Assembly: GCA_024743175.1 (NCBI GenBank)
Contig: JANSXA010000009.1
Span: 1-64,000, forward strand
Origin: Pseudomonadaceae bacterium
Lineage (GTDB): Bacteria; Pseudomonadota; Gammaproteobacteria; Pseudomonadales; Azotimanducaceae
Direction: 5' to 3'
DNA length: 64,000 nt
Numbering within the stretch: position 1 is the first letter of the stretch; each line of letters starts with the position of its first letter. A program made the translations under genes and the position numbers. The notes under the pieces were generated by a model. The model searched no databases, was not told where the DNA came from, and saw only the letters and a list, made by a program, of their open reading frames with translations. Shown here piece by piece: positions 42,873-51,702 of the stretch.

Positions 42873-44201
42873 TTATCTCTCTCCCATTAAACGATCAACA
42901 ATACCCGTATCCACCCGACCTGCCAGAAAATCTGCTGACTGCAGGATGCGGCGCAGTAGCGTTGCATTGGTCTTAACCCCTTCGACTGCAAAAGCCTGCA
43001 ACGCGACACACAACCTGCCTATTGCCAGTTCACGCGTTTGCCCATGGGCGATTATTTTGGCCAACATGGCGTCGTAAAAAGGGGTGACCACCTGTCCCTG
43101 CACATAGCCCGTTTCAACACGCACTCCAAACATCCGCGGAGGCCGAAAAACTGACAGGCGACCCGTTGAGGGCAACATTGACTCGGAATCTTCAGCGTAA
43201 AGACGCGCTTCAACGGCAAAGCCTTTACGCTCAGGCTGCGTCGGCAGGCCATCACCACGCGCCAATCCAATCTGCAGAGCCACCAGATCGCAGCCGGTAA
43301 CACTTTCCGTAACGCCATGCTCAACCTGTATGCGGGTATTCATTTCCAGAAACCCCATATCTCCCGCAGGTGTAAACAGGGTTTCCAACGTACCTATGTT
43401 GTCATAGCCCAATCCAGCGCAGGCTTCTGCGCTTTTAGCCGCTTCACGTTCAAGCCTGTCCGGCGCTAACCCTGGAGCCGGAGATTCCTCAATAAGCTTC
43501 TGGTTGCGTCGCTGCACGGAACAATCGCGCTCATAAAGGTGAATAGCATGGCCCTGCCCGTCACCGAGGATCTGAAACTCGATGTGACGCGGCTGCTCTA
43601 TATACTTTTCAAGATAGACCCCTGCCTGATCAAAAGCGCTGACGCCGATGGCTCTTGCTCGCATCACGGCGTCTTCCAAATGCGCCGCTTCACGCACAAT
43701 CTGCATGCCCATGCCACCACCGCCGCCGCTGGGTTTGACCATCACAGGAAAGCCAATTTTTTCTGCGGCGGCTGCTGCGCTTTGCGCATCGCGCACTTCA
43801 TCGGAACCGGCAAACATTGGAAAGCCCCGTTCAGCCAGTAACGCACGAGCAGACACTTTATCTCCCATAGCTGCAAGCCAACGCGGCGCAGGCCCAATAA
43901 ATGTCAAACTGTTATCAATCACCTTCTGCGCAAAACCAGCGTTCTCGGCTAAAAAACCATAGCCGGGGTGCACTGCGTCGGCGCGGCAGTTCTGTGCAAC
44001 AGCCAGCAGTGCATCCTGGTTTAAATAAGTATCCACGGGTTGCACACCTGCAAGGGGATAAGCTTCGCTGGCTTCAGCCAGATAGGGCGCGCCCGCGTCA
44101 GCTTCGGAATAAACAGCGACCGTCTGTATGCCCATTTCTGCACAGGTACGAATAATTCGCCTGGCAATCGCACCACGATTTGCGACAACTATTTTTTGCA
44201 T
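42873..44201 (-). CDS. Acyl-CoA carboxylase biotin carboxylase subunit
   Basis: A 442-residue biotin carboxylase. Seen: N-terminal KIVVANRGAIARRIIRTCAE, HPGYGFLAENAGFA, the ATP-grasp glycine loop SGGGGGMGM, ERDCSVQRRNQKLIEESPAP, and FLEMNTRIQVEHGVTE with the catalytic region. It ends where AccC proteins end, without the transcarboxylation linker or carrier domain of PccA/MccA. It overlaps the 136-aa gene upstream by 13 bp. With the 73-aa carrier and the distant carboxyltransferase it would make a three-polypeptide enzyme. Confidence 0.92.
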   Translation of the reverse strand: MQKIVVANRGAIARRIIRTCAEMGIQTVAVYSEADAGAPYLAEASEAYPLAGVQPVDTYLNQDALLAVAQNCRADAVHPGYGFLAENAGFAQKVIDNSLTFIGPAPRWLAAMGDKVSARALLAERGFPMFAGSDEVRDAQSAAAAAEKIGFPVMVKPSGGGGGMGMQIVREAAHLEDAVMRARAIGVSAFDQAGVYLEKYIEQPRHIEFQILGDGQGHAIHLYERDCSVQRRNQKLIEESPAPGLAPDRLEREAAKSAEACAGLGYDNIGTLETLFTPAGDMGFLEMNTRIQVEHGVTESVTGCDLVALQIGLARGDGLPTQPERKGFAVEARLYAEDSESMLPSTGRLSVFRPPRMFGVRVETGYVQGQVVTPFYDAMLAKIIAHGQTRELAIGRLCVALQAFAVEGVKTNATLLRRILQSADFLAGRVDTGIVDRLMGER

Positions 44202-44599
44202 ATCGCATTTGTGTCCAGCGACTCATGACCCTTCAACAGCGGCGAAAGGAGGTCTTTCTCCTGTTGTGCCTGTACGTATTCTGTCCAGGCCGCAACAAAG
44301 CCGCCGAGCCCTCGACCTGCGGTGGCGTGGGTCTGTAAACCCTGTCGTTCTGCACGCTGCAACGCTTCAAGCATGTATTTACCATCGGTTTCATTGAGTT
44401 GCACAGCAAACATGTGTGTGGCGTCAGGGCCGGAATGATCTTCAGGCACAGGTAGAGGCGGAGTACCTAGAGCGCTTTGCAAACACTCTGCCAGATGCTC
44501 TTCGCGCATCTGTTGGAGCAGATCTATGCACTGCTCTATCATCCAGCGTGTCCAATACAGAGGGTGATCAGACAGGGCTTTATAGGTATTCCAATCCAT
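44189..44599 (-). CDS. Uncharacterised protein of the carboxylase operon
   Basis: A 136-residue soluble protein that I do not recognise. Tryptophan-rich start (DWNTYKALSDHPLYWTRWMI), a helical middle, and a Gly-rich GRGLGGFVAAWTEYV segment. It begins six bases after purC and overlaps the biotin carboxylase start by 13 bp, so co-expression is likely. A role as an assembly or accessory factor for the carboxylase is a guess from position. Confidence 0.55.
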   Translation of the reverse strand: MDWNTYKALSDHPLYWTRWMIEQCIDLLQQMREEHLAECLQSALGTPPLPVPEDHSGPDATHMFAVQLNETDGKYMLEALQRAERQGLQTHATAGRGLGGFVAAWTEYVQAQQEKDLLSPLLKGHESLDTNAICKK

Positions 44600-44605
44600 C
44601 AGGGA

Positions 44606-45529
44606 TCACAAAGACAACGGTTGCCCGGTGAGCATTTCATAAGCCTGCAGATATTTTTCCAAGGTCTTTTCTACCACTTCTTCAGGTAGCACAGGACCCG
44701 GCGACGTTTTATCCCAATCTCCCCGCTCAACCAACGTTTCAAGATAGTTGCGCACAATCTGTTTATCAAAACTGGCCTGCTCCCGACCGGGTTGCCACTC
44801 CCGGGCCGGCCAGAAACGTGAACTATCCGGGGTGAATATTTCATCGATAAGCAAAGGCTCAGGCTGTCCTTCCAAAAGTCCAAATTCAAATTTGGTGTCA
44901 GCCAGGATGATGCCGCGCTCGCCAGCATAATCCCGTGCCCGGCTGTATAGATTCAGTGTTGTTGTCTGCAGCCACTGCATGAGCTCTTCACCCACCTGAA
45001 CCACACCTTGTGCATAGCTGATATTTTCATCGTGACCGCTTGCGGCTTTGGTTGAAGGTGTGAACAGAGGCTCTGCAAGCTTGTCGCTGTTCTGCAACCC
45101 CTGAGGCAGCGCAATGCCGCAGACGCTACCTGTCGCCTGATAATCTTTCCAGCCGCTGCCGGTGATATAGCCTCTGGCGATACACTCGATCGGTACCACC
45201 GCAGTCTGCCTACAGAGCATGATACGTCCGCGCAGCATATCCTGCTCGCCGGGGGATAACCCCGGAACGTCTGCAACATCCGTGCTGAGCAGATGATGGT
45301 TCACCGCAGCGGAGAAGTAATCGAACCAGAACTTCGATATCTGCGTAAGTACAACACCCTTGCCCGGCAACCCATTTTGCAAAACCACATCAAAGGCACT
45401 GATACGATCTGTTGCCACGATCAAAAGCGCCTGGCTCCCATCAGACAAGTGAACATCGTAAAGGTCTCGAACCTTACCCGTACGTTTATTGGGTAACGAC
45501 AGCTCTGTGTGGAGCAGTGCAGACACCAT
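44606..45529 (-). CDS. purC: SAICAR synthase
   Basis: Phosphoribosylaminoimidazole-succinocarboxamide synthase, joining CAIR and aspartate with ATP in purine synthesis. About 307 residues, the longer variety also found in yeast ADE1, against about 237 in E. coli PurC. Seen: GKVRDLYDV near the N-terminus, TDRISAFDVVL, RGYITGSGWKDY, FTPSTKAASGHDENIS, ILADTKFEFG and LIDEIFTPDSSRFW. ATG 45529 has GGAGG at seven bases, deciding it over TTG/GTG codons just upstream. It lies inside an acyl-CoA gene operon, between an SDR and an unknown gene. Confidence 0.93.
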   Translation of the reverse strand: MVSALLHTELSLPNKRTGKVRDLYDVHLSDGSQALLIVATDRISAFDVVLQNGLPGKGVVLTQISKFWFDYFSAAVNHHLLSTDVADVPGLSPGEQDMLRGRIMLCRQTAVVPIECIARGYITGSGWKDYQATGSVCGIALPQGLQNSDKLAEPLFTPSTKAASGHDENISYAQGVVQVGEELMQWLQTTTLNLYSRARDYAGERGIILADTKFEFGLLEGQPEPLLIDEIFTPDSSRFWPAREWQPGREQASFDKQIVRNYLETLVERGDWDKTSPGPVLPEEVVEKTLEKYLQAYEMLTGQPLSL

Positions 45530-45553
45530 CACCAAACCTCCGAGGTCACTTGA

Positions 45554-46318
45554 TCAGGCAACACTACCGCCATCAGCCAGGTACACTGAACCGGTCACAA
45601 AGGCACCGTCGTCACTGGCCAGGAACAGCATGATATTGGCAATATCCTCAGGCTGAGCATAGCGACCCAGAGGAATGCCGGCTTCCATAGCCGCTTTTGC
45701 CTGTTCCGCAGCGCCCGGCGCCATACCTTCTTCGAGGCTGCGCATCATACGCGTATCCACCGGAGACGGATTCACTGTGTTCACGCGTATGTTATCCGCA
45801 GCCACTTCTTTAGCCGCGGATTTCATCATACCGATCACAGCATGTTTTGAGGTGACATAAGGTGCCACGCCTGCGGCACCTTTTACACCAGCCACACTTG
45901 AGGTAATAATCACGCTGCCTCCGCCGCGCGCCTGAAGCGCCGGAATCGCAGCTTTCAGACCCAGAAAGGGGCCTTTGACGTTAACCGCCATCACCTGTTC
46001 AAAACGCGCTTCGTCATATTCGACAATGGGTGACACATCCCCTTCGATACCCGCATTAGCGAGAAACGTATCCACACCGCCGTAGCGCTCTGTGGCCGTA
46101 TCGACCATGGCCTGATTGTCTTCCATACGCGTCACATCGCCAACAAAGTAGCTGACCTTGTTACTGCCAATTTCAGCACAGGCAGCAGCAAGCTGTGCCT
46201 CATCCAGATCCACCAGCAACACATCCGCGCCTTCGGCAACAAATCGTTTGCCTACAGCTTTACCAATACCACCGGCACCGCCAGTGATGATAGCCACTTT
46301 GCCTTCCAGTCTGCCCAT
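45554..46318 (-). CDS. SDR family oxidoreductase
   Basis: A 254-residue classical SDR. Cofactor loop TGGAGGIG, NAG in LANAGIEGD, catalytic Ser-Tyr-Lys in ITSSVAGVKG and APYVTSKHA. The Asp after strand 2 (LVDLDEAQ) indicates NAD(H) preference. Could be a hydroxyacyl-CoA or secondary-alcohol dehydrogenase. ATG 46318 has GGGGG at about seven bases. First gene of the unit SDR-purC-unknown-biotin carboxylase-carrier. Confidence 0.85.
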   Translation of the reverse strand: MGRLEGKVAIITGGAGGIGKAVGKRFVAEGADVLLVDLDEAQLAAACAEIGSNKVSYFVGDVTRMEDNQAMVDTATERYGGVDTFLANAGIEGDVSPIVEYDEARFEQVMAVNVKGPFLGLKAAIPALQARGGGSVIITSSVAGVKGAAGVAPYVTSKHAVIGMMKSAAKEVAADNIRVNTVNPSPVDTRMMRSLEEGMAPGAAEQAKAAMEAGIPLGRYAQPEDIANIMLFLASDDGAFVTGSVYLADGGSVA

Positions 46319-46378
46319 ACATCCCCCTGTCTCGATTTTGTTTTCTTTTTTAAGCCTTGATACTTCCTGCAGCGCGTT

Positions 46379-47602
46379 TCAATCGAAGGCCCCGGCAAGG
46401 TCCTCGATCAGATCTTCTACATCTTCGATACCCACAGACAACCTTATCAGCGAATCCGCTATACCCATTGTCTTACGTCGCTCAGCGCCCATCTCAAAAT
46501 AGATAGTGTGCGCAACCGGGATCGCCAGTGTCCGATTATCACCCAGGTTAGTTGAGTTGATAATGACGTTGAATCGATTCAGATAGCGCCAGATGTCTAT
46601 ATCGGGGTCCAGTTCAAAACTCAGTATCGCCCCGCCAGAGCCAAACAATTGTTCTGCTCGTAAGTGTTCTGCATGGTCACGTAAACCCGGGTAAAAAACC
46701 TGCTGCACTTTGGCGTGCTTATCCAGAAATTCGGCAATTTGTGCGGCATTGTCGCATTGGCGCGCCATGCGCAGTGCCAGCGTTTCAGCTCCGATGGCAA
46801 TATGATGAGCCGCTTCCGGGCTCAGGGCAGCGCCAAAATCCCGCAGACCTTTTTTGCGGATCTGGGTAATCCCCCAGAACTGCGCATCACCTTTCTGATA
46901 GGTGTCATATATGTTGGGGAAACTGCTCCAGTCATAGTTGCCTAACTCCGTCACCGTGCCGCCGAGTGCATTGCCATGCCCGCCGATGTACTTGGTCAGG
47001 CTATTGATCACAAGGCTGGCACCCACAGTCTTGGAACGGAACAGATAGGGGGAGGTCATGGTGTTATCCACCACATAAACCAGATTATGATCAGCGCACA
47101 GCTTGCCAATACCTTCGAGGTCCGCAACCTGAGTTCGTGGATTGGCTATGGTTTCGACAAACACGAGCTTTGTGGCAGGCACAATCGCGTCCGCTACAGC
47201 CTGAGCCTGGGTGGCATCAACAAAGGTAACGTCCACACCCTGGGTGTCGAAACTGTTCATTAACGAATTGGTATTGCCAAATAGAAACGCGGAGCACACC
47301 ACATGGTCACCCGGGCGCAACAGCGCAAAAATTGTCGTGCCTATGGCAGCCATCCCGGTGCTGAAACAGATGGTCTTCAAGCCCTGTTCCATCACCGTCA
47401 CTTTGTCTTCTAAGGCATCAACGGTAGGGTTCACCTGTCGGCCATAGGTATAGCCAGGCTGCGTACCCTGAAATACCCCCGCCAGGTCCCGGGCGTCGGC
47501 ATAGGCAAAAGCTACAGAAGTATGTACAGGTTTATGCGTCGCCCCATGTTCAATGGTGTGCTGACGATCGTTATGCACGATTTTTGTGGTGAAACCTTTC
47601 AT
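46379..47602 (-). CDS. Cys/Met metabolism PLP-dependent enzyme
   Basis: About 407 residues of the cystathionine gamma-synthase family. Seen: YTYGRQVNPTVDALEDKV, CFSTGMAAIGTT, VVDNTMTSPYLFRSKTVGAS with the cofactor Asp, and Schiff-base Lys in INSLTKYIGGHGN. It could be an O-acetyl/succinyl-homoserine sulfhydrylase, cystathionine gamma-synthase or gamma-lyase; the sequence does not settle it. ATG 47602 is where family similarity begins; no ribosome-binding site is obvious (TTTTTCC precedes it), and a TTG 30 bases upstream is also open. MetR, encoded at 27 kb, could regulate it. Confidence 0.85.
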   Translation of the reverse strand: MKGFTTKIVHNDRQHTIEHGATHKPVHTSVAFAYADARDLAGVFQGTQPGYTYGRQVNPTVDALEDKVTVMEQGLKTICFSTGMAAIGTTIFALLRPGDHVVCSAFLFGNTNSLMNSFDTQGVDVTFVDATQAQAVADAIVPATKLVFVETIANPRTQVADLEGIGKLCADHNLVYVVDNTMTSPYLFRSKTVGASLVINSLTKYIGGHGNALGGTVTELGNYDWSSFPNIYDTYQKGDAQFWGITQIRKKGLRDFGAALSPEAAHHIAIGAETLALRMARQCDNAAQIAEFLDKHAKVQQVFYPGLRDHAEHLRAEQLFGSGGAILSFELDPDIDIWRYLNRFNVIINSTNLGDNRTLAIPVAHTIYFEMGAERRKTMGIADSLIRLSVGIEDVEDLIEDLAGAFD

Positions 47603-47701
47603 GGAAAAACAGACAAAAACAATGGACCGCAAACTATACGGGAAAAGTCCGTCATCTAGCAGTCTGTTAAAAGAGGCTAAGCCTGGTGCAGGGGCTGGTG
47701 A

Positions 47702-49933
47702 TCAGGCTGGAACAAGCTTGCCGGGATCATCGAGTACGGTCGCAAATCGATTGTTTTTCAGAAGACTGATCAGGTCACTGGCAGGTACAGCCGGTGAAAA
47801 GATAAAACCCTGCACCTCTTCGCAGCCCTGCTGTTGCAGGTATTCCAACTGGGTACGATTCTCAACGCCTTCAGCTATCAGGTCCAGATGCAGGCCCCGC
47901 GCCATAGCAACAATGGCATCAATAATGCTTGCATCCCCCTGCTCAGCCCGAATATCACCAACAAAGGAGCGATCAATTTTCAGCGTATTGATCGGGAACT
48001 GGTGCAGGTAAGACAGAGACGAGTAACCCGTGCCAAAATCATCGATAGCAATATGAGCACCCAGTTTCCGTACTGCTTTGAGCTTGGGGATGATCACTTC
48101 CATATCCTGCATCAGGGTATTTTCAGTGATTTCGAGCTTCACACTCCTGGCGGGTAAACCGCTGGCTCGAAGCGACGCAACAAAGCGCTCGACAAAGTCA
48201 TCCTGTTCAAGCTGCATGGCAGTGAGATTAACCGACACACACACTTCACCCAGACCAGCACGCTGCCAGGACGCCACTTCGTTAAACGCCTGTCGTTGCA
48301 CATATTCGTCGATCTGGGTAATCAGACCGGTTTCCTCAGCTAACGGAAGAAACTCCCGGGGTTCTATCAGCCCGCGTATACCATGACGCCAGCGCACTAA
48401 TGCTTCCACGCCGGTAATGGTGCCACTCTGCAGAGAGACCTGCGGCTGGTAATAAACTTCAAACTCGCCCTGGATTAAACCGTTGCGCAATTCCCGCTCA
48501 AGGTTCAAACGACTGGAGAACTGATGATTCATTTCTTCTGAGAAGAACTGATAGCCATTTTTGCCACGGCCTTTGACGTGGTACATGGCTATGTCGGCAT
48601 TCTGGATAAGCTCTTCACCGCTATCGCCTGCTTCAGGATACATGGCAATACCGATGCTGGCGCCAACAAACAGTTCGTGCCCGTCAATGACAAAAGGTTG
48701 ATTCAGACGGTCGAGAATTTTTTCCGCAATGACAACAACGTCGTCCCGGGTCCGCACCTCGGGTAGCAGCAACGTGAATTCATCACCACCAAAACGAGAC
48801 AAGGTATCGCCGCTGCGCAGGCAACTCTGCAGGCGGTTAGCCACTGCTTTGAGTAATCGATCTCCCATGCTGTGACCGAGGGTGTCATTCACCAGCTTGA
48901 AGCGATCCAGATCAAGGAACATGGCGCCAAGTTTACGTTTGTTACGCCGGGCCTGGGTGATAGCCAGGTTAAGACGGTCTTTCAGCAGTGCTCGATTAGG
49001 CAGGTGGGTGAGCAGATCGTGATAAGCCTGAAAATTGATCACTTCCTGCGCTTGCTTGCGTTCACTGATGTCACGCGCGGTACCATAGGTGCCGGCAAAA
49101 TTTTTGCGCGTACGTTCAGAATTGTCAGCATAAATACCCATCGCCGTTAACTCTGTCCATACCGACTTGGTGCGGGTCAATCCGACCCGGGAATCACGCC
49201 GCTTACTTTTCAGCCGCAGCTCCACATTTTTTACGGCACGATCACCGGTACGGCGTTCGTTAAACAGGTTGTCTGCAGCAAGCAGATCGTCTTCGTCCAC
49301 CAGTTCTGAATAGTGTTTGCCGATGATGTCGTCTTTGCCGTAACCCAGCATCGCTTCGATCCGGTCGTTCACAAAACTGAAGCAGCCGTTTCGATCCAGC
49401 ATATACACCAGGTCAGGAGAGCTGTTGACGATAAAGCGATGAAGCTCTTCGGATTCTTTGAGCTTGCTTTCCATAGCGTCATGCTGGTGCTCAAGGCGCA
49501 CCTGTCGCAGGGCCGTTTCCATGGTGGCGATCAACTCTGCCGCCTCGTACGGCTTTTTCACAAAATCAAACGCGCCACAGTGCAACGCATGTTTCACACC
49601 GCTGAAGCTTGAGTCTCCGCTGACCACTATAATTTTACACTTGAGCTTTTCGCGGGCCGCATAATCAAGAATATCGTGCCCGCTGACACCCGGCATGATC
49701 AGATCAAGCAGCACCAGATCAAACTCGTCTCCGGCAAGCGCCTGCATAGCTGCTTCACCGCCCAAAGCCTGCTGGGCATCGTAGCCGTATAGGGTAACCA
49801 GGTGGAATAACGAGGTGAGCAGTTCCTGCTTATCATCAACCAGCAGAATCTTCGCTTGATCAAATTCAGGCGCTGGACGATTCATCAGCTTCGCAAACGA
49901 AGTGCGAGGATTGGATTCATCGCTGTGTGTCAT
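47702..49933 (-). CDS. REC-PAS-GGDEF-EAL cyclic-di-GMP protein
   Basis: A 743-residue signalling protein. Receiver about 27-140 with phospho-acceptor Asp77 (VLLDLIMPGVSG); PAS about 160-285 (DLVYMLDRNGCFSFVNDRIE); GGDEF motif intact at 382-386 (RFGGDEFTLLL); EAL motif intact at 510-512 (GVEALVRWRH), with EITENTL and DDFGTGYSSLSYL downstream. Both synthase and phosphodiesterase sites look complete, so net activity cannot be predicted. No membrane helix: it is a soluble response regulator and needs a separate kinase. ATG 49933 has AGGA close upstream. Confidence 0.92.
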   Translation of the reverse strand: MTHSDESNPRTSFAKLMNRPAPEFDQAKILLVDDKQELLTSLFHLVTLYGYDAQQALGGEAAMQALAGDEFDLVLLDLIMPGVSGHDILDYAAREKLKCKIIVVSGDSSFSGVKHALHCGAFDFVKKPYEAAELIATMETALRQVRLEHQHDAMESKLKESEELHRFIVNSSPDLVYMLDRNGCFSFVNDRIEAMLGYGKDDIIGKHYSELVDEDDLLAADNLFNERRTGDRAVKNVELRLKSKRRDSRVGLTRTKSVWTELTAMGIYADNSERTRKNFAGTYGTARDISERKQAQEVINFQAYHDLLTHLPNRALLKDRLNLAITQARRNKRKLGAMFLDLDRFKLVNDTLGHSMGDRLLKAVANRLQSCLRSGDTLSRFGGDEFTLLLPEVRTRDDVVVIAEKILDRLNQPFVIDGHELFVGASIGIAMYPEAGDSGEELIQNADIAMYHVKGRGKNGYQFFSEEMNHQFSSRLNLERELRNGLIQGEFEVYYQPQVSLQSGTITGVEALVRWRHGIRGLIEPREFLPLAEETGLITQIDEYVQRQAFNEVASWQRAGLGEVCVSVNLTAMQLEQDDFVERFVASLRASGLPARSVKLEITENTLMQDMEVIIPKLKAVRKLGAHIAIDDFGTGYSSLSYLHQFPINTLKIDRSFVGDIRAEQGDASIIDAIVAMARGLHLDLIAEGVENRTQLEYLQQQGCEEVQGFIFSPAVPASDLISLLKNNRFATVLDDPGKLVPA

Positions 49934-50246
49934 CAGATCCTACTACCTTGTCAATGTCTGCCGTAAATTGAGCCCCAATGACCAACCATTATCCGGATCA
50001 CCCCACAGTTGATACCCAGACGATATCAGCACCGCTACTGGCCCGGGAGCCAGGGGTCTGTGATCTAAAATAAATCGGCAATTACATCTCCCACTTAATT
50101 TGAACAAGATTGGAGCGACAGGTAAAGGCCTGTTTTTTGACTATTTTGTTGCCGCCAACGGCTCTTTCCCCACAGTAACTGGCGTTATTGAACAATCGGC
50201 GCCGGCCAGGGTCAAAGACCGGTGCCTTCAATGAGACCGATCTGAC
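49934..50246. other. 313-bp divergent intergenic region
   Basis: Lies between the GGDEF-EAL gene (leftward) and the DUF547 gene (rightward). No open frame of note. It holds a CTGGC-CCGGGA-GCCAG hairpin (50038-50053) and a terminator-like hairpin with T-run (50118-50138). I looked for a GEMM cyclic-di-GMP riboswitch because of the neighbour and did not see one. Confidence 0.5.
50118..50138 (+). terminator. Terminator-like hairpin with T-run, no gene upstream
   Basis: ACAGG-TAAAGG-CCTGT followed by six T residues reads as a short factor-independent terminator on the plus strand. No plus-strand gene ends before it; the next plus-strand gene starts 109 bases later. It may end a small RNA or a leader transcript, or be an attenuator for the DUF547 gene. 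The stem is only five pairs. Confidence 0.4.
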
Positions 50247-51083
50247 GTGAAACCCAGTGTTGCCCGCTCCTTCTGTATAGCCCTTTATCTAAGCTTTTTC
50301 AGCCTCGCCAGCCCTGCTACGCTCGCCGCTCCAAGCGCGGACGCCTGGGACTTCTGGGCAGTGGATGACCCTCAAAGCACACGCGAGGTTGACCATACTG
50401 CATGGCAGAATTTTCTCGACCAGTACCTGGTTCCGCAAGCTGATGGAGTAAACCGTGTTGCCTACAATCGGGTTGGGCTGGGTGATGGACGCGAGCGGCT
50501 GAAAGCCTACCTGCAGACACTGACGGATATCGACCCTCGAGGATTGAACTCCAATGAACAGTTTGCTTACTGGGTTAACCTCTACAACGCCCTGACCGTA
50601 GAAGTGGTGCTGTCCAATCCCGGCAAAAAATCGATCCGCCGGATGGGTAAAGGGCTTTTTTCTTTCGGTCCATGGGATGACACAGTGGCCAGGATTGCAG
50701 GTGAGGACGTTACGCTGAACGACATAGAACATCGTATTCTGCGGCCTATCTGGCAGGATCCACGCATTCATTTTGTGGTCAACTGCGCGAGCATCGGCTG
50801 CCCGAATCTGCAGCCTCAGGCACTTCGAGCAGATAATCTTGAAGCGCTGCTGGATACCGCCCAGCGTGAGTACATCAATCATCCCAGAGGTGTAGACAAG
50901 CGTTCTGGAACCTTGACGCTGTCGAGTATTTTTGACTGGTATCAGAGTGACTTCGCAAGCGACCCGCAGGGTTTGCTGAAGTACCTGGCGCGCTTCCACC
51001 AGGAGCCCGGTCTACTGCTGGAAGCAGACCCGGAACAGCTTGAATTTGACTACGACTGGACCTTGAACAGTTTGGCGCCTTGA
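50247..51083 (+). CDS. Exported DUF547 protein
   Basis: A 278-residue periplasmic protein. Signal peptide about 1-28 (SFCIALYLSFFSLASPATLA). DUF547 domain about 100-235 with NSNEQFAYWVNLYNALTVEV, DIEHRILRPIWQDPRIHFVV and NCASIGCPNL, the conserved Cys/His segment suggestive of a papain-like or transglutaminase-related fold. Function unknown. Start is GTG 50247, with a weak ribosome-binding site. Ends 9 bp from the convergent Nudix gene. Confidence 0.8.
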   Translation: MKPSVARSFCIALYLSFFSLASPATLAAPSADAWDFWAVDDPQSTREVDHTAWQNFLDQYLVPQADGVNRVAYNRVGLGDGRERLKAYLQTLTDIDPRGLNSNEQFAYWVNLYNALTVEVVLSNPGKKSIRRMGKGLFSFGPWDDTVARIAGEDVTLNDIEHRILRPIWQDPRIHFVVNCASIGCPNLQPQALRADNLEALLDTAQREYINHPRGVDKRSGTLTLSSIFDWYQSDFASDPQGLLKYLARFHQEPGLLLEADPEQLEFDYDWTLNSLAP

Positions 51084-51092
51084 TAAAGCAGG

Positions 51093-51701
51093 CTAACGGC
51101 TGTCCGGATCCGAATCATCCACAGGATGAACAAAGGGTAATGGCCACAACGGGTATACCCGCGACAGGGCTGACAGCGCCAGCGCATGTTTCAGTTCACC
51201 GCTGCGCACCACCTGTTTAACCTGCTCCGTATCCATCAATTCCACTTTGATCGCCTCGCCATCTCCCTGATTCTGCGCTGCACCAAGATGGGCATTCTGC
51301 GCCAGCCAGTGGTGACATAAATGATTATGGAAAGCCGGGTTAGGTTCCACTGCACCCAGGTAAGTCCAGTTGTCTGAGACATAGCCGGTTTCTTCCTGCA
51401 ACTCACGCTTCGCCGCCGTCAGTGAATCTTCGCCAGGGTCAACCATTCCCCCGGGGGTTTCTAACGTCGTATAACCCACGCCAAAACGATACTGCCGAAT
51501 CATTACACAGCGTTGTGCTGCATCTATAGCCACCATGTTGACCCAGTCCACGGACTCGAGCACCAGACGCTCAAACTCTTTTCCATTGCGTGGATTGCGC
51601 ATGCGGTCGAGGCGCTTTTCAAACAGAATCAGGCCCGCTTCGGCGTCGTATTGTGAATCCAGGTGGATCCAATCCAGATCCTCAGTGTTGTCATCTGCCA
51701 C
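51093..51701 (-). CDS. Nudix hydrolase (ADP-sugar pyrophosphatase-like)
   Basis: A 202-residue Nudix protein. The full Nudix box is seen: GGMVDPGEDSLTAAKRELQE followed by ETGYV (GX5EX7REUXEEXGU). The N-terminal strand part (LILFEKRLDRMRNP) is like ADP-ribose/ADP-sugar pyrophosphatases (NudF/NudE type). Substrate unknown. Last gene of the minus-strand operon running from 56744; its start is one base after the preceding stop codon. Confidence 0.85.
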   Translation of the reverse strand: MADDNTEDLDWIHLDSQYDAEAGLILFEKRLDRMRNPRNGKEFERLVLESVDWVNMVAIDAAQRCVMIRQYRFGVGYTTLETPGGMVDPGEDSLTAAKRELQEETGYVSDNWTYLGAVEPNPAFHNHLCHHWLAQNAHLGAAQNQGDGEAIKVELMDTEQVKQVVRSGELKHALALSALSRVYPLWPLPFVHPVDDSDPDSR

Positions 51702-51702
51702 G

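Noticed and set aside
49934-50246. Cyclic-di-GMP (GEMM) riboswitch
   Set aside because: Looked for because of the neighbouring GGDEF-EAL gene; the conserved core of the motif is not present.
50289-50999. 236-codon open frame on the minus strand
   Set aside because: Antisense to the DUF547 gene, which has a signal peptide and conserved domain; the antisense product resembles nothing.
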